64,000 nucleotides of DNA. It comes from Poecilobothrus nobilitatus. Lineage: Eukaryota > Arthropoda > Insecta > Diptera > Dolichopodidae. A program made the position numbers and the translations under genes. The DNA is taken from positions 146,219,742 through 146,283,741 of the forward strand of contig OX352772.1 of NCBI GenBank assembly GCA_947095535.1, given 5' to 3'. Of the stretch, positions 44,570 to 54,543 are shown in pieces (the stretch's first letter is position 1; each line of letters begins with the position of its first letter). The notes below the pieces were generated by a model. That model did no database searches and was not told where the DNA came from. It was given only the letters and a program-made list of their open reading frames with translations.

Positions 44570-47506
44570 ATTATTGCGAACAATGTTACATTCCACATCA
44601 TCATCAAAATCAACATAGATGTTCAAAGAGCTGTCCTTGTTGTCAAAAATCACCCATATGTCCTCAAAATATAAAAAATATATTATGTAAGGACTATGAT
44701 CGTTCCATTCGAGGTCAAATGTGTTTTGGGAATCATAAAGCCTCGACTTCAGTCAATATTAGCTTATATGAGGAAATTAGAAAATGCAAAACCTGTCTAA
44801 AAGTTTATAAAGCAGGAAAAAAACATACATGTGGAGAAATTTTCTGTAAAATTTGCTTCAACTTTGTTCCAGAAGATTACCAATGTTACATTCAACAGGC
44901 CAAAAATAAGAGTAAAAATAAGAATAAAGAAGAAAGCTTCCTATACATATTTTATGATTTGGAAACTAGACAAGAAAAAATTATGTCAACGGAAATAAAA
45001 CAACACGAGCCAAATTTATGTGTCATTCAACAACGATGTCATATATGTATCGAAAACAATTCCTTAGTTTTTTGTAGAGAAAGTTGCGGTTATAGAAAAA
45101 AACAGTTTGAAAAGGAATTTATAATAAACAACTTAATGGTGTACATTTTAAAATTGAGAAACACATTTAAGCATAATACTGTCATTGCTTACAACGGACA
45201 GGCTTTTGATCACCAATTTATCTTAAACTATATCTTAAATGAAACCTCCATTCAACCAAAACTAATTAATCGAGGAACAAAAATTATACTTATGAAAGTA
45301 GATAATATAAAATTCATAGATTCGCTTAATTATTTCCCAATGGCACTTGCAAAATTGCCAAAAGCATTTAACTTAACAGCTACACTGAAAAGGGTTATTT
45401 TCCTCATTTATTCAACACGACAAAAAATGAAAATTACGAAGGATGTTTACCAGAAATGAAATATTATTCCCCTGATACAATGAAAGAAGGTGAACGCGAA
45501 GAGTTTTTAAAATGGTATGAAGAAAATAAGAACTATAAATTCAATATGAAGAAGGAGATTAAGGAATATTGTGTCAATGACGTAAGAATTTTGTCTGAAG
45601 CATGTGTGAGCTTTAGGAAAATGTTCTTAGAAGAATGCAAAGTTGAACCATTTTTGGAAGCTACAACAATAGCATCTGCATGTAACCTCGCATATCGTCG
45701 AAATTTTCTGAAACCTAATACAATAGGTATCATTCCTAAAAATGGATACGGACTAGGAGATAAACATTCAAAAATTTCCATACAGTGGTTAATTTGGGAA
45801 CAAGATTCACGGCAAATTAATTTGGAATGTGTATTAAATGGTAGAGAAAAAATTGTTGGGGGCTTTAAGGTAGATGGTTATTGTGAAGAAACCAAAGAAA
45901 TATTTGAATTTTATGGATGTTATTACCACGGGCATCCAAAATGTTTAACAAGCAATCGAGATGCGAACTTATTCAATAGTAACAACGATACACTTAACCA
46001 AAAGTATGAAAGAACGGTAGTTAGAGCCGAACACCACAAAAGTCTTGGATACAGGTTAATTGAAATGTGGGAATGTGAATTTCGTGAACAAATGAGGTAT
46101 AATAAAAATATGGACTACTTGCAAAATTATCCATTAATTAATATTACACCTTTAAACCCCAGAGATGCATTTTATGGAGGAAGAACCGGAAATACGTAAA
46201 CACATTATAAATGTAAAGCTGGAGAAAAAATTAAATATTAGATGTGTGTTCTTTGTATCCATATGTTTGCAAACGAGGAAAATTTCCAGTTTTTCACCCT
46301 AAAATATATGTTGGACGGGATGCTTGTTCAAAACTGAACTTAGAAGGTGGATGGGATCATTAAATGTAAAATTTTACCGCCAACTGATTTACTACATCCA
46401 GTTCTTCCAATTAAACAAAATAATAAGCTAATGTTTTCGTTATGCAAAATTTGCAGCGAAGAAAAACATATAGGTGAATTTTGTCAACATTCTGATGATC
46501 AAAGAGCTTTAATAGGGACATGGGTAATAACTTTTGAACATTTATGAGGTTTGGAAATATAAAACGATAAAGGATGATAAACTGAACAATGTTGATGGTT
46601 TATTTACCGCCATGATGAATAAATTTATCAAAATAAAACAACAAGCTTCAGGTTGGCCTCTCGATTGTCTAAGTGAGAAAGACAAGAAAAAATTTTTTCA
46701 ATATGGAAGAAATTAAATTAGAATATCATAAAATTGTTAACAATCCCGGTTTAAGATCTTTTGCCAAAATAATTTTAAATTCATTTTGGGGAAAATTTGG
46801 ACAGAAAGAGAACCAGAAACAAACTACCATTTTAAATCAGCCGTTTGAATTTTATAAAATGTTAACAAATCCTTCTATAGAGGTATGTCAAATTCTACCT
46901 ATAAATGAAGAAAATATAGTGGTGAGTTGGCATAAAGATGAAGTTGAAACTTCTTTACCAACTGTTAACGTAGCATAGCAGCTTTCACAACAACACAAGC
47001 TCGTCTTAGACTTTACGGTTATTTGGAGAAGCTTGATAATAGAGTTTTATATTATGACACAGATTCTGTCATTTATATATCTCGAAAACACGAATTTGAC
47101 CCCCCAACAGGAGAATTTGTAGGAGAAATGACAGATGAATTAGAGTGCTTTGGTGCTGGAAGTTACATAACAGAGTTTGTCTGTGAAGGTCCTAAAAATT
47201 ATGCATACGAAGTGTACTGCACAAAAGATAGCAGCAGAAAATTTGTATGCAAAGTAAAAGGAATTAGTTTAAGTTATGACAGGCTTCACAAAAAATAAAT
47301 TTTGATACGATCAAAGAAGCGATTTTACTCCTGCAGAAAACGAAAATATGCTTGTAATTTCAGATAATATTCGTAGAAATAAAGTACACGAAGTACTTAC
47401 AGTTCGCGAACTAAAAAAATATTATCCTAAATCAGAAAAACGGAAATTTAATGAAGATGGTATTTCTTTTCCATATGGATATAAACGACTGGAAAAAGAA
47501 TATTAA
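44570..47506 (+). pseudogene. polB: DNA polymerase B (Polinton), zinc-finger, exonuclease and polymerase parts
   Basis: It resumes with a Cys/His cluster (CSKSCPCCQKSPIC, CKTC, CGEIFCKIC). The 3'-5' exonuclease motifs are YDLET (44953), YNGQAFDHQF (45189) and YCVNDV (45567). The polymerase motifs are DVCSLYP (A, about 46241), LNSFWGKFGQ (B, about 46776) and YYDTDS (C, 47049-47066). The C-terminus ends KRLEKEY at 47506. All catalytic motifs are present, but the frame changes near 45388, 46199, 46345, 46530, 46700, 46980 and 47297 and the start of the gene is 7 kb away across a LINE. Protein-primed B-family polymerases of this kind replicate Polintons. Confidence 0.9.
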
Positions 47507-47613
47507 AAAATAAAAAGAAATAAAACTAGAATTTCATATTATGTTAGAATTTCTATAAAACAAATCACTATAAATGCAAAATGTAAATAAATACTTAATA
47601 ACTTTACAATTAT

Positions 47614-48534
47614 TTAAATAATGTCTTTTTTATTTATCCAAGTATTATGTGTGTCATCAAAACCTAGCCATTTAAGAAACACTCTATTTCCTTGCTTTTT
47701 CAGAATTTTTTCTACAAGGTAAGTATCTGGGTATTTTACAGGTGTAAGCTCAGCTTGATAAAAACCTCCAGAAATTGCCGTATCAGTATAGTCCGATAAT
47801 TGATATGCAACAGGATAAGTATTATTGATTTGATCAATCTTAAATACTTCAGTTGACCAATTCGGTTGATAACCTTTTTTGAAATGTCCTTTATATTTAC
47901 TTATTCTTACAAAATTACCAACTTTATATTTACGTTTTTGAAAAATTTTAGGCTCAGTATATACATTTCTAAGTATATTTTTTTCGTTTTCCTTTGTAAT
48001 TTTTTTAGGAGGATGTTTTGTTGTGCTATATTTTGTTGAATTATACTGCTTTATTAATGATTGTACAATAGGTAACCATTTATAATTCCCGTTTAAACTA
48101 AATTTTTTCCACATAGAATTTTTTAATGTACGGTTAAATCGTTCAACAATTGATGCTTTTAATTCGCTAAATGTGTGATAATGTTTGATTGATTTTTCTT
48201 TCATAAAATTTTGAAATTGTGAATTAAAAAATTCCTTGCCTTGATCAGAGTGAATATTTTTTGGTATAACTTTAGCTCTACTAATAATTGATTTTAAGGC
48301 ATTTAAAATATTTGCAGTATTTTTTGTTTCCACAGGTTCAGCATAGGCATATTTGGAAAAAGTATCAATGACCGTCAACATATATTTATATCCATTATTA
48401 AATTTTCGATAAGGTAACATTTCGACTAAATCGATTTGCCATGTGTCATTTAAACCTTTCTGTTTGAATTTTTTTCTAAGAAATTTACGTCTTGCCTGTC
48501 TATGAATTTCAGTTACTATTTGGGATCTTGATAT
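47614..48534 (-). CDS. Polinton integrase with C-terminal chromodomain (start codon apparently lost)
   Basis: The open frame from 48534 has the complete rve triad: Asp in TWQIDLVEM (about 48430), Asp in HSDQGKEF and Glu in LKASIVERFNR. The chromodomain near the C-terminus reads RVFLKWLGFDDTHNTWI. The first ATG in frame (48420) would exclude the first catalytic Asp, so the true start must be upstream. Codon 48534-48532 is ATA where the homologous integrase at 2950 has ATG, followed by the same S-R-x-Q-x-V-x-E-I-H sequence, so the start codon has probably mutated. Otherwise the 306 codons are undamaged. It faces polB tail to tail, 107 bp apart. Confidence 0.88.
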   Translation of the reverse strand: MSRSQIVTEIHRQARRKFLRKKFKQKGLNDTWQIDLVEMLPYRKFNNGYKYMLTVIDTFSKYAYAEPVETKNTANILNALKSIISRAKVIPKNIHSDQGKEFFNSQFQNFMKEKSIKHYHTFSELKASIVERFNRTLKNSMWKKFSLNGNYKWLPIVQSLIKQYNSTKYSTTKHPPKKITKENEKNILRNVYTEPKIFQKRKYKVGNFVRISKYKGHFKKGYQPNWSTEVFKIDQINNTYPVAYQLSDYTDTAISGGFYQAELTPVKYPDTYLVEKILKKQGNRVFLKWLGFDDTHNTWINKKDII

Positions 48535-48842
48535 TTATTTATATTAAACAATTATGTCAATTAATTTTTAAAATGTTAAAGGTATGAAGATAATAATTAT
48601 TGTATATAAAATAATAGACCAAAGCATGATTTAAACTAACCATTTGTTTGAATCTATTTTGCTTTTATACTTTTCTACATGAGTATATAAGCGAGCTTTA
48701 ATTTATAATTTTAATTAATTTCCATTCTGACTTTTATGGAAGAAAACTCTAAAATGCAAGCTACAACATTCTACAACATATCCATTTGCCGAAACTGCCC
48801 GAGTAAATACTGAAAGCCAGATTCAGGGCAATTGCATCTACT
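48535..48842. other. Spacer upstream of the integrase
   Basis: AT-rich. On the forward strand fragments TTYPFAETARVNTES and nearby residues suggest a decayed rightward frame leading into the acidic ORF at 48843, with a frameshift between them. Confidence 0.4.
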
Positions 48843-48986
48843 ATGGAAGATGAGGAGTTAGAAGATACAGAGGAATTTGTGCCGCCTCTGCAGATAGATG
48901 AATCAGAACATGAAACTGAAGAAGGAATTGAAGAAGAAGAGGAAGAAGTTCAGTTTCCTCAAATTTGGGATGTAAATAAACATTAA
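48843..48986 (+). CDS. Small acidic ORF in the Polinton (unknown)
   Basis: A 47-residue frame starting MEDEELEDTEEFVPPLQ and continuing with a run of glutamates; about half the residues are acidic. It lies on the opposite strand to its neighbours, between integrase and major capsid genes. Preceding sequence in another frame (from about 48738) looks like the original N-terminus, so this may be the 3' end of a larger, shifted gene. The family is not recognised. Confidence 0.4.
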   Translation: MEDEELEDTEEFVPPLQIDESEHETEEGIEEEEEEVQFPQIWDVNKH

Positions 48987-49044
48987 AACGTTGCGTTGGT
49001 ATATAAATTTCTTGTTGTAACTTTAATACCTGTTGTTCATAATA

Positions 49045-50487
49045 TCATTTCAGATATACTCCAACATATTCTTCTACATTTAACTCAGCTGTTTTATTAT
49101 AGGTCATTACTGCGTGAAGAAACTCGTTCAAATTGTAAAAATTTTCTGCTTCTTCTCTGTTAATAGTTATGCTTTGCCCGTTCGCCGATCTTAGCCCATA
49201 ATGAAAACACTGTTTTATATCTCTGATCATCTGTTCTTCGAGTTTTTTGTTAAATTGGTAATAAAATTTATTCCATTCATGAAATTTTAAAGCAATTGTC
49301 TTTTTACCAATACTATGAAATATGCTTGAAACTACTTCATTTCCAGATGCATCTGGAATTAAATCAAAAGCTAGTATAAAAAACCCATTACTAAACATAG
49401 ACTTTGTTATCTGATGATCTTTATCATTGTGGTAAATTCCAGTTCCTGAAAAAAGTGTACTGTATGCTCTTGTACAGAAATTATTTTCATCTGCAAAACT
49501 GGTTTCAATTGCTGAATTAGGTATTTGAACACCATTTACGTTTAACACAAATTGTGAAATATCAAAATGTTTAAAATTGTATGGGTTTTTTGATCTTTTT
49601 CCAGAGTAACCCACATTTTCTGTCAGACAAAAAATTATTGTGTTTGGCAACTGTCCAATAAAAACATTATCAAGCGATATTGACGAGCTGTTCATTGGAA
49701 TTGTAAAACTTTTTACTTCAACGCATTTATAATTATATTTTGCATTGGATTTCCCAAGAACAGCATTGTGTGCTAACAGTACGCTTGGATTAACGGTAAC
49801 ATGTCTCATAAATAGCGTGGCTTCTATAATTTTTAATTGTGATTCATCAGAATCGTCTGCAAATAGATACAAATCTGGTTTTTCAAGTGTTAAAACTATA
49901 CGAATGTCAACATTATTTATAATTAGAGTAGGTTGATTAAACAGATCTACGTGTAGTTTACCCATAAGTTCCACTACATTGCTATTATGATACAATTTTT
50001 GGCGCTCTTTTGAACCATTATTATCAGATTTAGCTATATTTGCTTTATCTAAAATCCATCCTGCACATTCTAAATGAGTTGCAGCAGCATCTGTACCATA
50101 ATTTAATAAAGATTCAATATAAGCTCTATAGTGATAATTTCCATCAGACAGTGTTATATTTTTACCATTTAATTGAACATTACATTGTTTTATTAAAGAA
50201 TGTAAAATGTCATTAACTACACTTGATTGTATTATTATTCTTCCTTCAGCATTTTTATCATTATTCCAATGTGTTCCATCTTTCTTTAAGATCTGTACTT
50301 TTAATCTCAAATATGTAGAAGACAAATCTCTATATGTATCGTCATGACCCAGTGAAACAAATTCAATAGTTGAAGGGTTGTCTAAAGAAGTAATAGAATT
50401 GTAGGAAACTTCTTCAGATCGTAAAATGCTAGACTGAATGGGTTGAGTTTTAAAAATATCCAACTCAGATTTCATACACTCAATCAT
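49045..50487 (-). CDS. Polinton major capsid protein (double jelly-roll, hexon-like)
   Basis: An intact 480-residue frame. Near residues 35-60 it has TIEFVSLGHDDTYRDLSSTY, followed by VVNDILHSLIKQCNVQLNGK and NYHYRAYIESLLNYGTDA. This is the start of the family known in insect and worm annotations as F54H12.2-like, which has been identified as the Polinton major capsid protein. A later segment GFFILAFDLIPDASGNE and the C-terminal EFLHAVMTYNKTAELN are also family-like. It starts three bases after the pVI-like stop. It is one of the few undamaged genes in the element. It would form the trimeric capsomers of the virion. Confidence 0.85.
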   Translation of the reverse strand: MIECMKSELDIFKTQPIQSSILRSEEVSYNSITSLDNPSTIEFVSLGHDDTYRDLSSTYLRLKVQILKKDGTHWNNDKNAEGRIIIQSSVVNDILHSLIKQCNVQLNGKNITLSDGNYHYRAYIESLLNYGTDAAATHLECAGWILDKANIAKSDNNGSKERQKLYHNSNVVELMGKLHVDLFNQPTLIINNVDIRIVLTLEKPDLYLFADDSDESQLKIIEATLFMRHVTVNPSVLLAHNAVLGKSNAKYNYKCVEVKSFTIPMNSSSISLDNVFIGQLPNTIIFCLTENVGYSGKRSKNPYNFKHFDISQFVLNVNGVQIPNSAIETSFADENNFCTRAYSTLFSGTGIYHNDKDHQITKSMFSNGFFILAFDLIPDASGNEVVSSIFHSIGKKTIALKFHEWNKFYYQFNKKLEEQMIRDIKQCFHYGLRSANGQSITINREEAENFYNLNEFLHAVMTYNKTAELNVEEYVGVYLK

Positions 50488-50489
50488 AA

Positions 50490-50926
50490 TTAATTAAAAA
50501 TATCATTTTGTTTCTTTTTGTTATTATCTTTGCGTCGTTTTGACGTAAAATAGTTTAAATTTTTAATGAATGGTCTTTTTATAGCTTTTCGTTTTCTTTT
50601 ACCAGAACCATACATTTCATTCAGTTTTCGTACGGCACCACGTCGTACATTTTTAACAATCTCTTTACTACGATCTTGCATAATTTCTTTTACATTTGCA
50701 CCAGATGCAATATCAGATAAAGTATTGATACCAGAATTAATAACCTCTTTTTTCAAAATATCAGCCCCTGAAGTAAATAATGGTTTCAAATATCTAAAAA
50801 GTCCCCCAAAAAAGCTTCCCAATTCACGACCTCTTTGAAAAGATACGGTTGAACGTAATAAAGGCCGATATCATCAAGTCCTCTACCAGATTGAATTAAA
50901 TAATACTTATAGTATACTCTCTCCAT
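50490..50926 (-). pseudogene. pVI-like minor capsid/core protein, one frameshift
   Basis: The ATG at 50926 begins MERVYYKYYLIQSGRGLDDIG, like the intact protein at 1-387. A one-base loss near 50863 then shifts the frame. The downstream frame 50822-50490 reads MGSFFGGLFRYLKPLFTSGA, DIASGANVKEIMQDRSK and a very basic C-terminus (GSGKRKRKAIKRP). The partner copy at the window start shows what the uninterrupted layout looks like. The role is inferred from the adenovirus-like position next to the major capsid gene. Confidence 0.7.
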
Positions 50927-50972
50927 AATGAATAAAATAAAATAATATATAGTTTTGTAAAATCGCTTTTAT

Positions 50973-51837
50973 TTATACTTTTTTAAAATGTAATAAAATT
51001 TTTGTTGGAATTGAACTGTTGGAAAAGTTTATTTTGTATCCATATTTATAACATAAAAGTAATGAAATGTTATTAAATGATTTCTCCATATTGCAATATT
51101 GAATATTACTGAATTCTTTTACAGTATCAGTGAAAGAATTTTGTATGTTAACAGATCTTAAACACCTTATATCTTTATCACCTATTTTTTGCGGTTCAAT
51201 TATGTCTGTGTATATAAAAAACATATCTGGTTTACTAATGGGAATCCATTGTACACTATCTATAAAAGTTTTGAAAGCTTCTATTACACGTGATTTATAT
51301 TTTTTAAAATCTGTAACTTTAAATGATACTTGATTGAAACATGTTGTCAAAAGTCCTTCGAGAGTATAAGCGTAATTTGCTCTTATTTTTATATCTATTT
51401 TAGGCTTAGTAACACATATTGTGGTGTAACTTAAATTTAAAATTAAAAATTCCCCAAATCAACTGTCGTTCAACTTCTTTTCTTGTAAACCTATTAAGTG
51501 GGCGTATATTTTTAATTAGTGTTGGTAGTAGAAAAACTTTCCAGTCGCATATCATTTGTTTTTCTATGTATGGAATATATGATGTTCCAACTCCTATCAT
51601 ATCTTTCTGCATAACTTTAATAAATATTTGAATACTTTTTTCCCATTCTTCACCATACACATTTGGAACGAAATCATTAACATACATTTCTGAAATACCG
51701 ACTTTCCACCTTGAATCACACATGTATTTATTCATTTTATTTGTAAAAGATGTTAATGAATTTTCTGGATAATAGTTCATAGATAAATCACTGAGTAAAG
51801 TGACATAAAATTCATCATTTACTTCTATTTTGTCCAT
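50973..51837 (-). pseudogene. Penton-like (putative minor capsid) protein, broken in the middle
   Basis: The N-terminal frame 51837-51406 begins MDKIEVNDEFYVTLLSDLSM, with YPENSLTSFTNKMNK and RWKVGISEMYVNDF. The C-terminal frame 51350-50973 has DMFFIYTDIIEPQKIGDKDI and ends PTKILLHFKKV. Sequence between the two (51350-51406) is in a different frame, and the middle looks shortened compared with copy A (446-1386). The ATG overlaps the end of the upstream gene by 13 bases. A capsid role is inferred from synteny; single jelly-roll structure cannot be seen from the sequence. Confidence 0.65.
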
Positions 51838-52505
51838 GAGCTTGCGGATTTATTCTTACGAATTGGAAAATTAAGTTCTGTTTGAGTATTACCTACTGCT
51901 GACCTTAAAACACGTCTTGACGAATTATTCAACTATTTGCTATTTATAGTTTTTTCTTTTTTCGTTGGTGGACTTGGCCTATCTAAAGGAACAGTTATAA
52001 TGTCTCCTGTATCAGTTTCAAAAATTTGTACATTTTGATTTATAATTGATTTTCTTTTTCTAAGACGTTCTACAACTGAAGCAGCTGACAATGCTTTTGT
52101 TAAAATATTTTCCTGAATTTCATCATCAAATACTTCGTCATCAGCTTCTTTTTCATATACTTCTTCTTCTTCTTCAGGAACAACTTGTATTTCAACATTC
52201 TTGTATTCAGGAAAATGCGATTGAGTTTCCGCATCTATATACATTGCACGAGTTTGAGTACCTTTTGTTTCCGTAATTTTTATTTTCTCCTCTTTATTTC
52301 TAGGAAGTTGTCGTTTTTTGATTCTTATTTTAAATAGATTTTGTCTGTATAAATACCATTTTTGGGTGTCCGTGAGATGTTTATTTAACAATATTTTTTT
52401 CATATTTTTATCCAACTCATTAAGTTCAACGTCCACATTTTGCTTCATTTTCTTATAAATCTCAGGTTCTAAAATTATCATTTTATTAAATGTTGTATTA
52501 TTCAT
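51825..52505 (-). pseudogene. Conserved unknown Polinton protein (KWYLYRQNL family), one premature stop
   Basis: The frame from 52505 runs 190 codons to a TAG at 51933-51935. The same frame then continues to 51825 with a sequence ending ASSWTK, overlapping the start of the penton-like gene. Motifs are QKWYLYRQNLFKIRIKKRQL, an acidic middle (EEEEEVYEKEADDEVFDDE) and FETDTGDIITVPLDRP. Copy A (1422-2129) has its premature stop at a different place, so the two were damaged independently. It overlaps the pX-like gene by four bases. No known domain. Confidence 0.65.
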
Positions 52506-52837
52506 TTTATAAAATTTCCGATTATCCCTGATAGTATTGCACCAAGAAGTGTAGGTAAAAATCCACCACGTTGAATAATGATTTTTCTTTTGCTATTTAT
52601 AGATTTTTTCCCGCAAATAAGTGATCTTAATTCTTTTTTATACTTTCGCAATTGGGTTGTTGATTTTTTACACAGATTACAATTATCTTTTAAAATATTT
52701 AAAGAGATTTCGCAAAATGTTTTTATTATTTCAGGGTCACAGTGTTTTATAATTACTTTCAGGAATTTTGATTTAGAGGTTTTTAATAGGTGCAATATAT
52801 GTCGATTGGTCTTCAAACGTTTCATATTCCTCCCCAA
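52502..52837 (-). CDS. pX-like small basic core protein
   Basis: An intact 111-residue frame: lysine/arginine-rich N-terminus, CDPEIIKTFCEISLNILKD, a basic stretch, and a C-terminal hydrophobic IIQRGGFLPTLLGAILSGII. It matches 2129-2461 throughout. It overlaps the ATPase 3' end by 65 bases and the next gene by four. It resembles the adenovirus pX/mu-type core peptide reported in Polinton and adintovirus genomes; its function is inferred. Confidence 0.72.
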   Translation of the reverse strand: MGRNMKRLKTNRHILHLLKTSKSKFLKVIIKHCDPEIIKTFCEISLNILKDNCNLCKKSTTQLRKYKKELRSLICGKKSINSKRKIIIQRGGFLPTLLGAILSGIIGNFIK

Positions 52838-53553
52838 ATTGTGCTAATTGATCTCTCGTACAATAACACAAACCTTTTCCAAATATATCACTTCTTAATC
52901 GAAATATATCATTAACGTCTTGAGTAAGATCTATTAATATATAGCCAAATGGGACTGACGTCACATCATTATATACTTTTTCAAATGCTTTAATTTGATT
53001 GGGATATATTTGACGAGGTAGAGGTAATATCTGTGATTTATCTCTTGGATTTTTGAAAAGTACTAAATATTTACAGTTAAGTGAAATATCTCTTGAAAAT
53101 TTACCTTGGTGAAAAACATTTTGTGTTACAAATATTACAGATAAATTTCTATGATGTGATCCTCTAGTAAATAAATCACATACATACTTATCATGAGAAT
53201 TTAACATCATATCATCGATAATAATTAACAAAGGTTTTTGATTATCATTAAAATCTGGAGTAGAATATATTAGAGATAAATTTCTATGATGTGATCCTCT
53301 AGTAAATAAATCACATACATACTTATCATGAGAATTTAACATCATATCATCGATAATAATTAACAAAGATTTTTGATTATTCCATATCTTTGACATATTT
53401 TGGAACGACATTTTTGTCTGGATTACACCAAATTATTCTATTAATATGTGGTTGTATATTTTCTTTTTTATATTTTATTAAATTATGAATAAAAGTGGTT
53501 TTGCCACAGCATGATGGACCAGCCACCATCATAGTAAACGGGTGAAACAGCAT
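52773..53553 (-). pseudogene. A32/FtsK-like genome-packaging ATPase with internal duplication
   Basis: The ATG at 53553 is followed by the P-loop AGPSCCGKTTF (residues 11-21) and NRIIWCNPDKN, then a TAA at about 53378. The main frame 53411-52773 has Walker B LLIIIDDMM, SHDKYVCDLFTRGSHHRNLS and LFKNPRDKSQILPLPRQIYP. The Walker B segment is duplicated in tandem (135-bp period, starts 53143 and 53278), and some sequence between P-loop and Walker B seems lost. So all motifs exist but not in one frame. The gene would power DNA packaging into capsids. Confidence 0.85.
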
Positions 53554-53678
53554 AGTTGTATTAGTTAAAAACTAACCCTGTTTCTGTTAACTTATATTTT
53601 TACGAAAAGCTCTTTTCCCAAAGTGAATATAAATGTAATTTAGTTATTCTATGGAACATTCTTCCATAAACCTTCGAC

Positions 53679-54157
53679 ATGGTTAAACAAGTTCGAATAT
53701 TTGAACTACAATTTTTGCAAGGAAATGAAAAGCAATATTTCCTAAAAGAGTTAGCCATACTTGAAAAAGGAAGTTTAATTCCAACTGTGTATTACTTCAA
53801 AGCACCGTATCCCGCAGAAGAACTTAGTCGGGATATGAAATATAATAACCAGTATTGCGAAAATAAAATTAATGGACTTAAATGGAATAACGGGTTAGTT
53901 GAATATTTAGATGTAAAATGTATATTAAAACACTATTTATAGTCAGCTGAAAAAATTTATGTTAAAGGAGAACAAAAAAACTTTTTCTTCAAAAGTACAA
54001 AATAGTAGATTTAAGCAGAAACTTGCCGTCATTACAAAAGATTGATAACTTTAAATCAAATTGTCCTATACACTTATCAAACAACAATTTCAGATGTGCT
54101 GCTAAAAATTGCTATAATGTATATATGTATATTTTAAAGGAAAACATTTTAGATTAA
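53679..54157 (+). pseudogene. Right-arm Polinton gene of unknown function, broken
   Basis: The ATG at 53679 gives 87 codons (MVKQVRIFELQFLQGNEKQ, LAILEKGSLIPTVYYFKAPY, INGLKWNNGLVEYLD) to a TAG at 53940-53942. The same frame continues with AEKIYVKGEQKNFFFKS, then after a one-base shift near 53995 the product reads VDLSRNLPSLQKIDNFKS, with Cys/His residues (CPIH, CAAKNCYN), and ends at 54157. The layout (ELA, F-x-PPYP, HGL.W-x-x-G, YVKG) resembles a widespread, uncharacterised family found with mobile elements in invertebrate genomes; I suspect an RNase H-like fold but cannot show it. It is divergent from the ATPase, 125 bp away. Confidence 0.55.
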
Positions 54158-54543
54158 GATTTTCAATTTTCATACTTGCACAATATGAATTTAAATAACA
54201 AAAGTAAACAAGTTCACTTCAACATTAAAAAAAAATTCACATTATGCATGTATGGGAGTATGCTTACAGATCAGCACGGAAAGGTCACGTGAAGAGTACG
54301 CACGTGATACAAGTATATTTCAAAGACGTATAGATAAAGTTGGTCTCACTATTTCAGCAATTTTAACATCTGATCATCGCAAAATTGTAAAAGTTTTTTC
54401 AAATAAATAAAAATAAACATATAACTTAATCCGTTCTTATTTTTTATTTTTGTGTTTACTACAAATACCAAAAGCAATTAACTTATCTTTGTTCCTACCT
54501 TACAACATAAAACGAAGTGTAATATCAACTATAAAGTAAATGA
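54158..54543. other. Polinton right subterminal region
   Basis: Mostly non-coding. One forward frame around 54270-54410 reads STERSREEYARDTSIFQRRI and ends KIVKVFSNK, possibly the tail of a decayed gene, but no start is visible. Confidence 0.35.
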
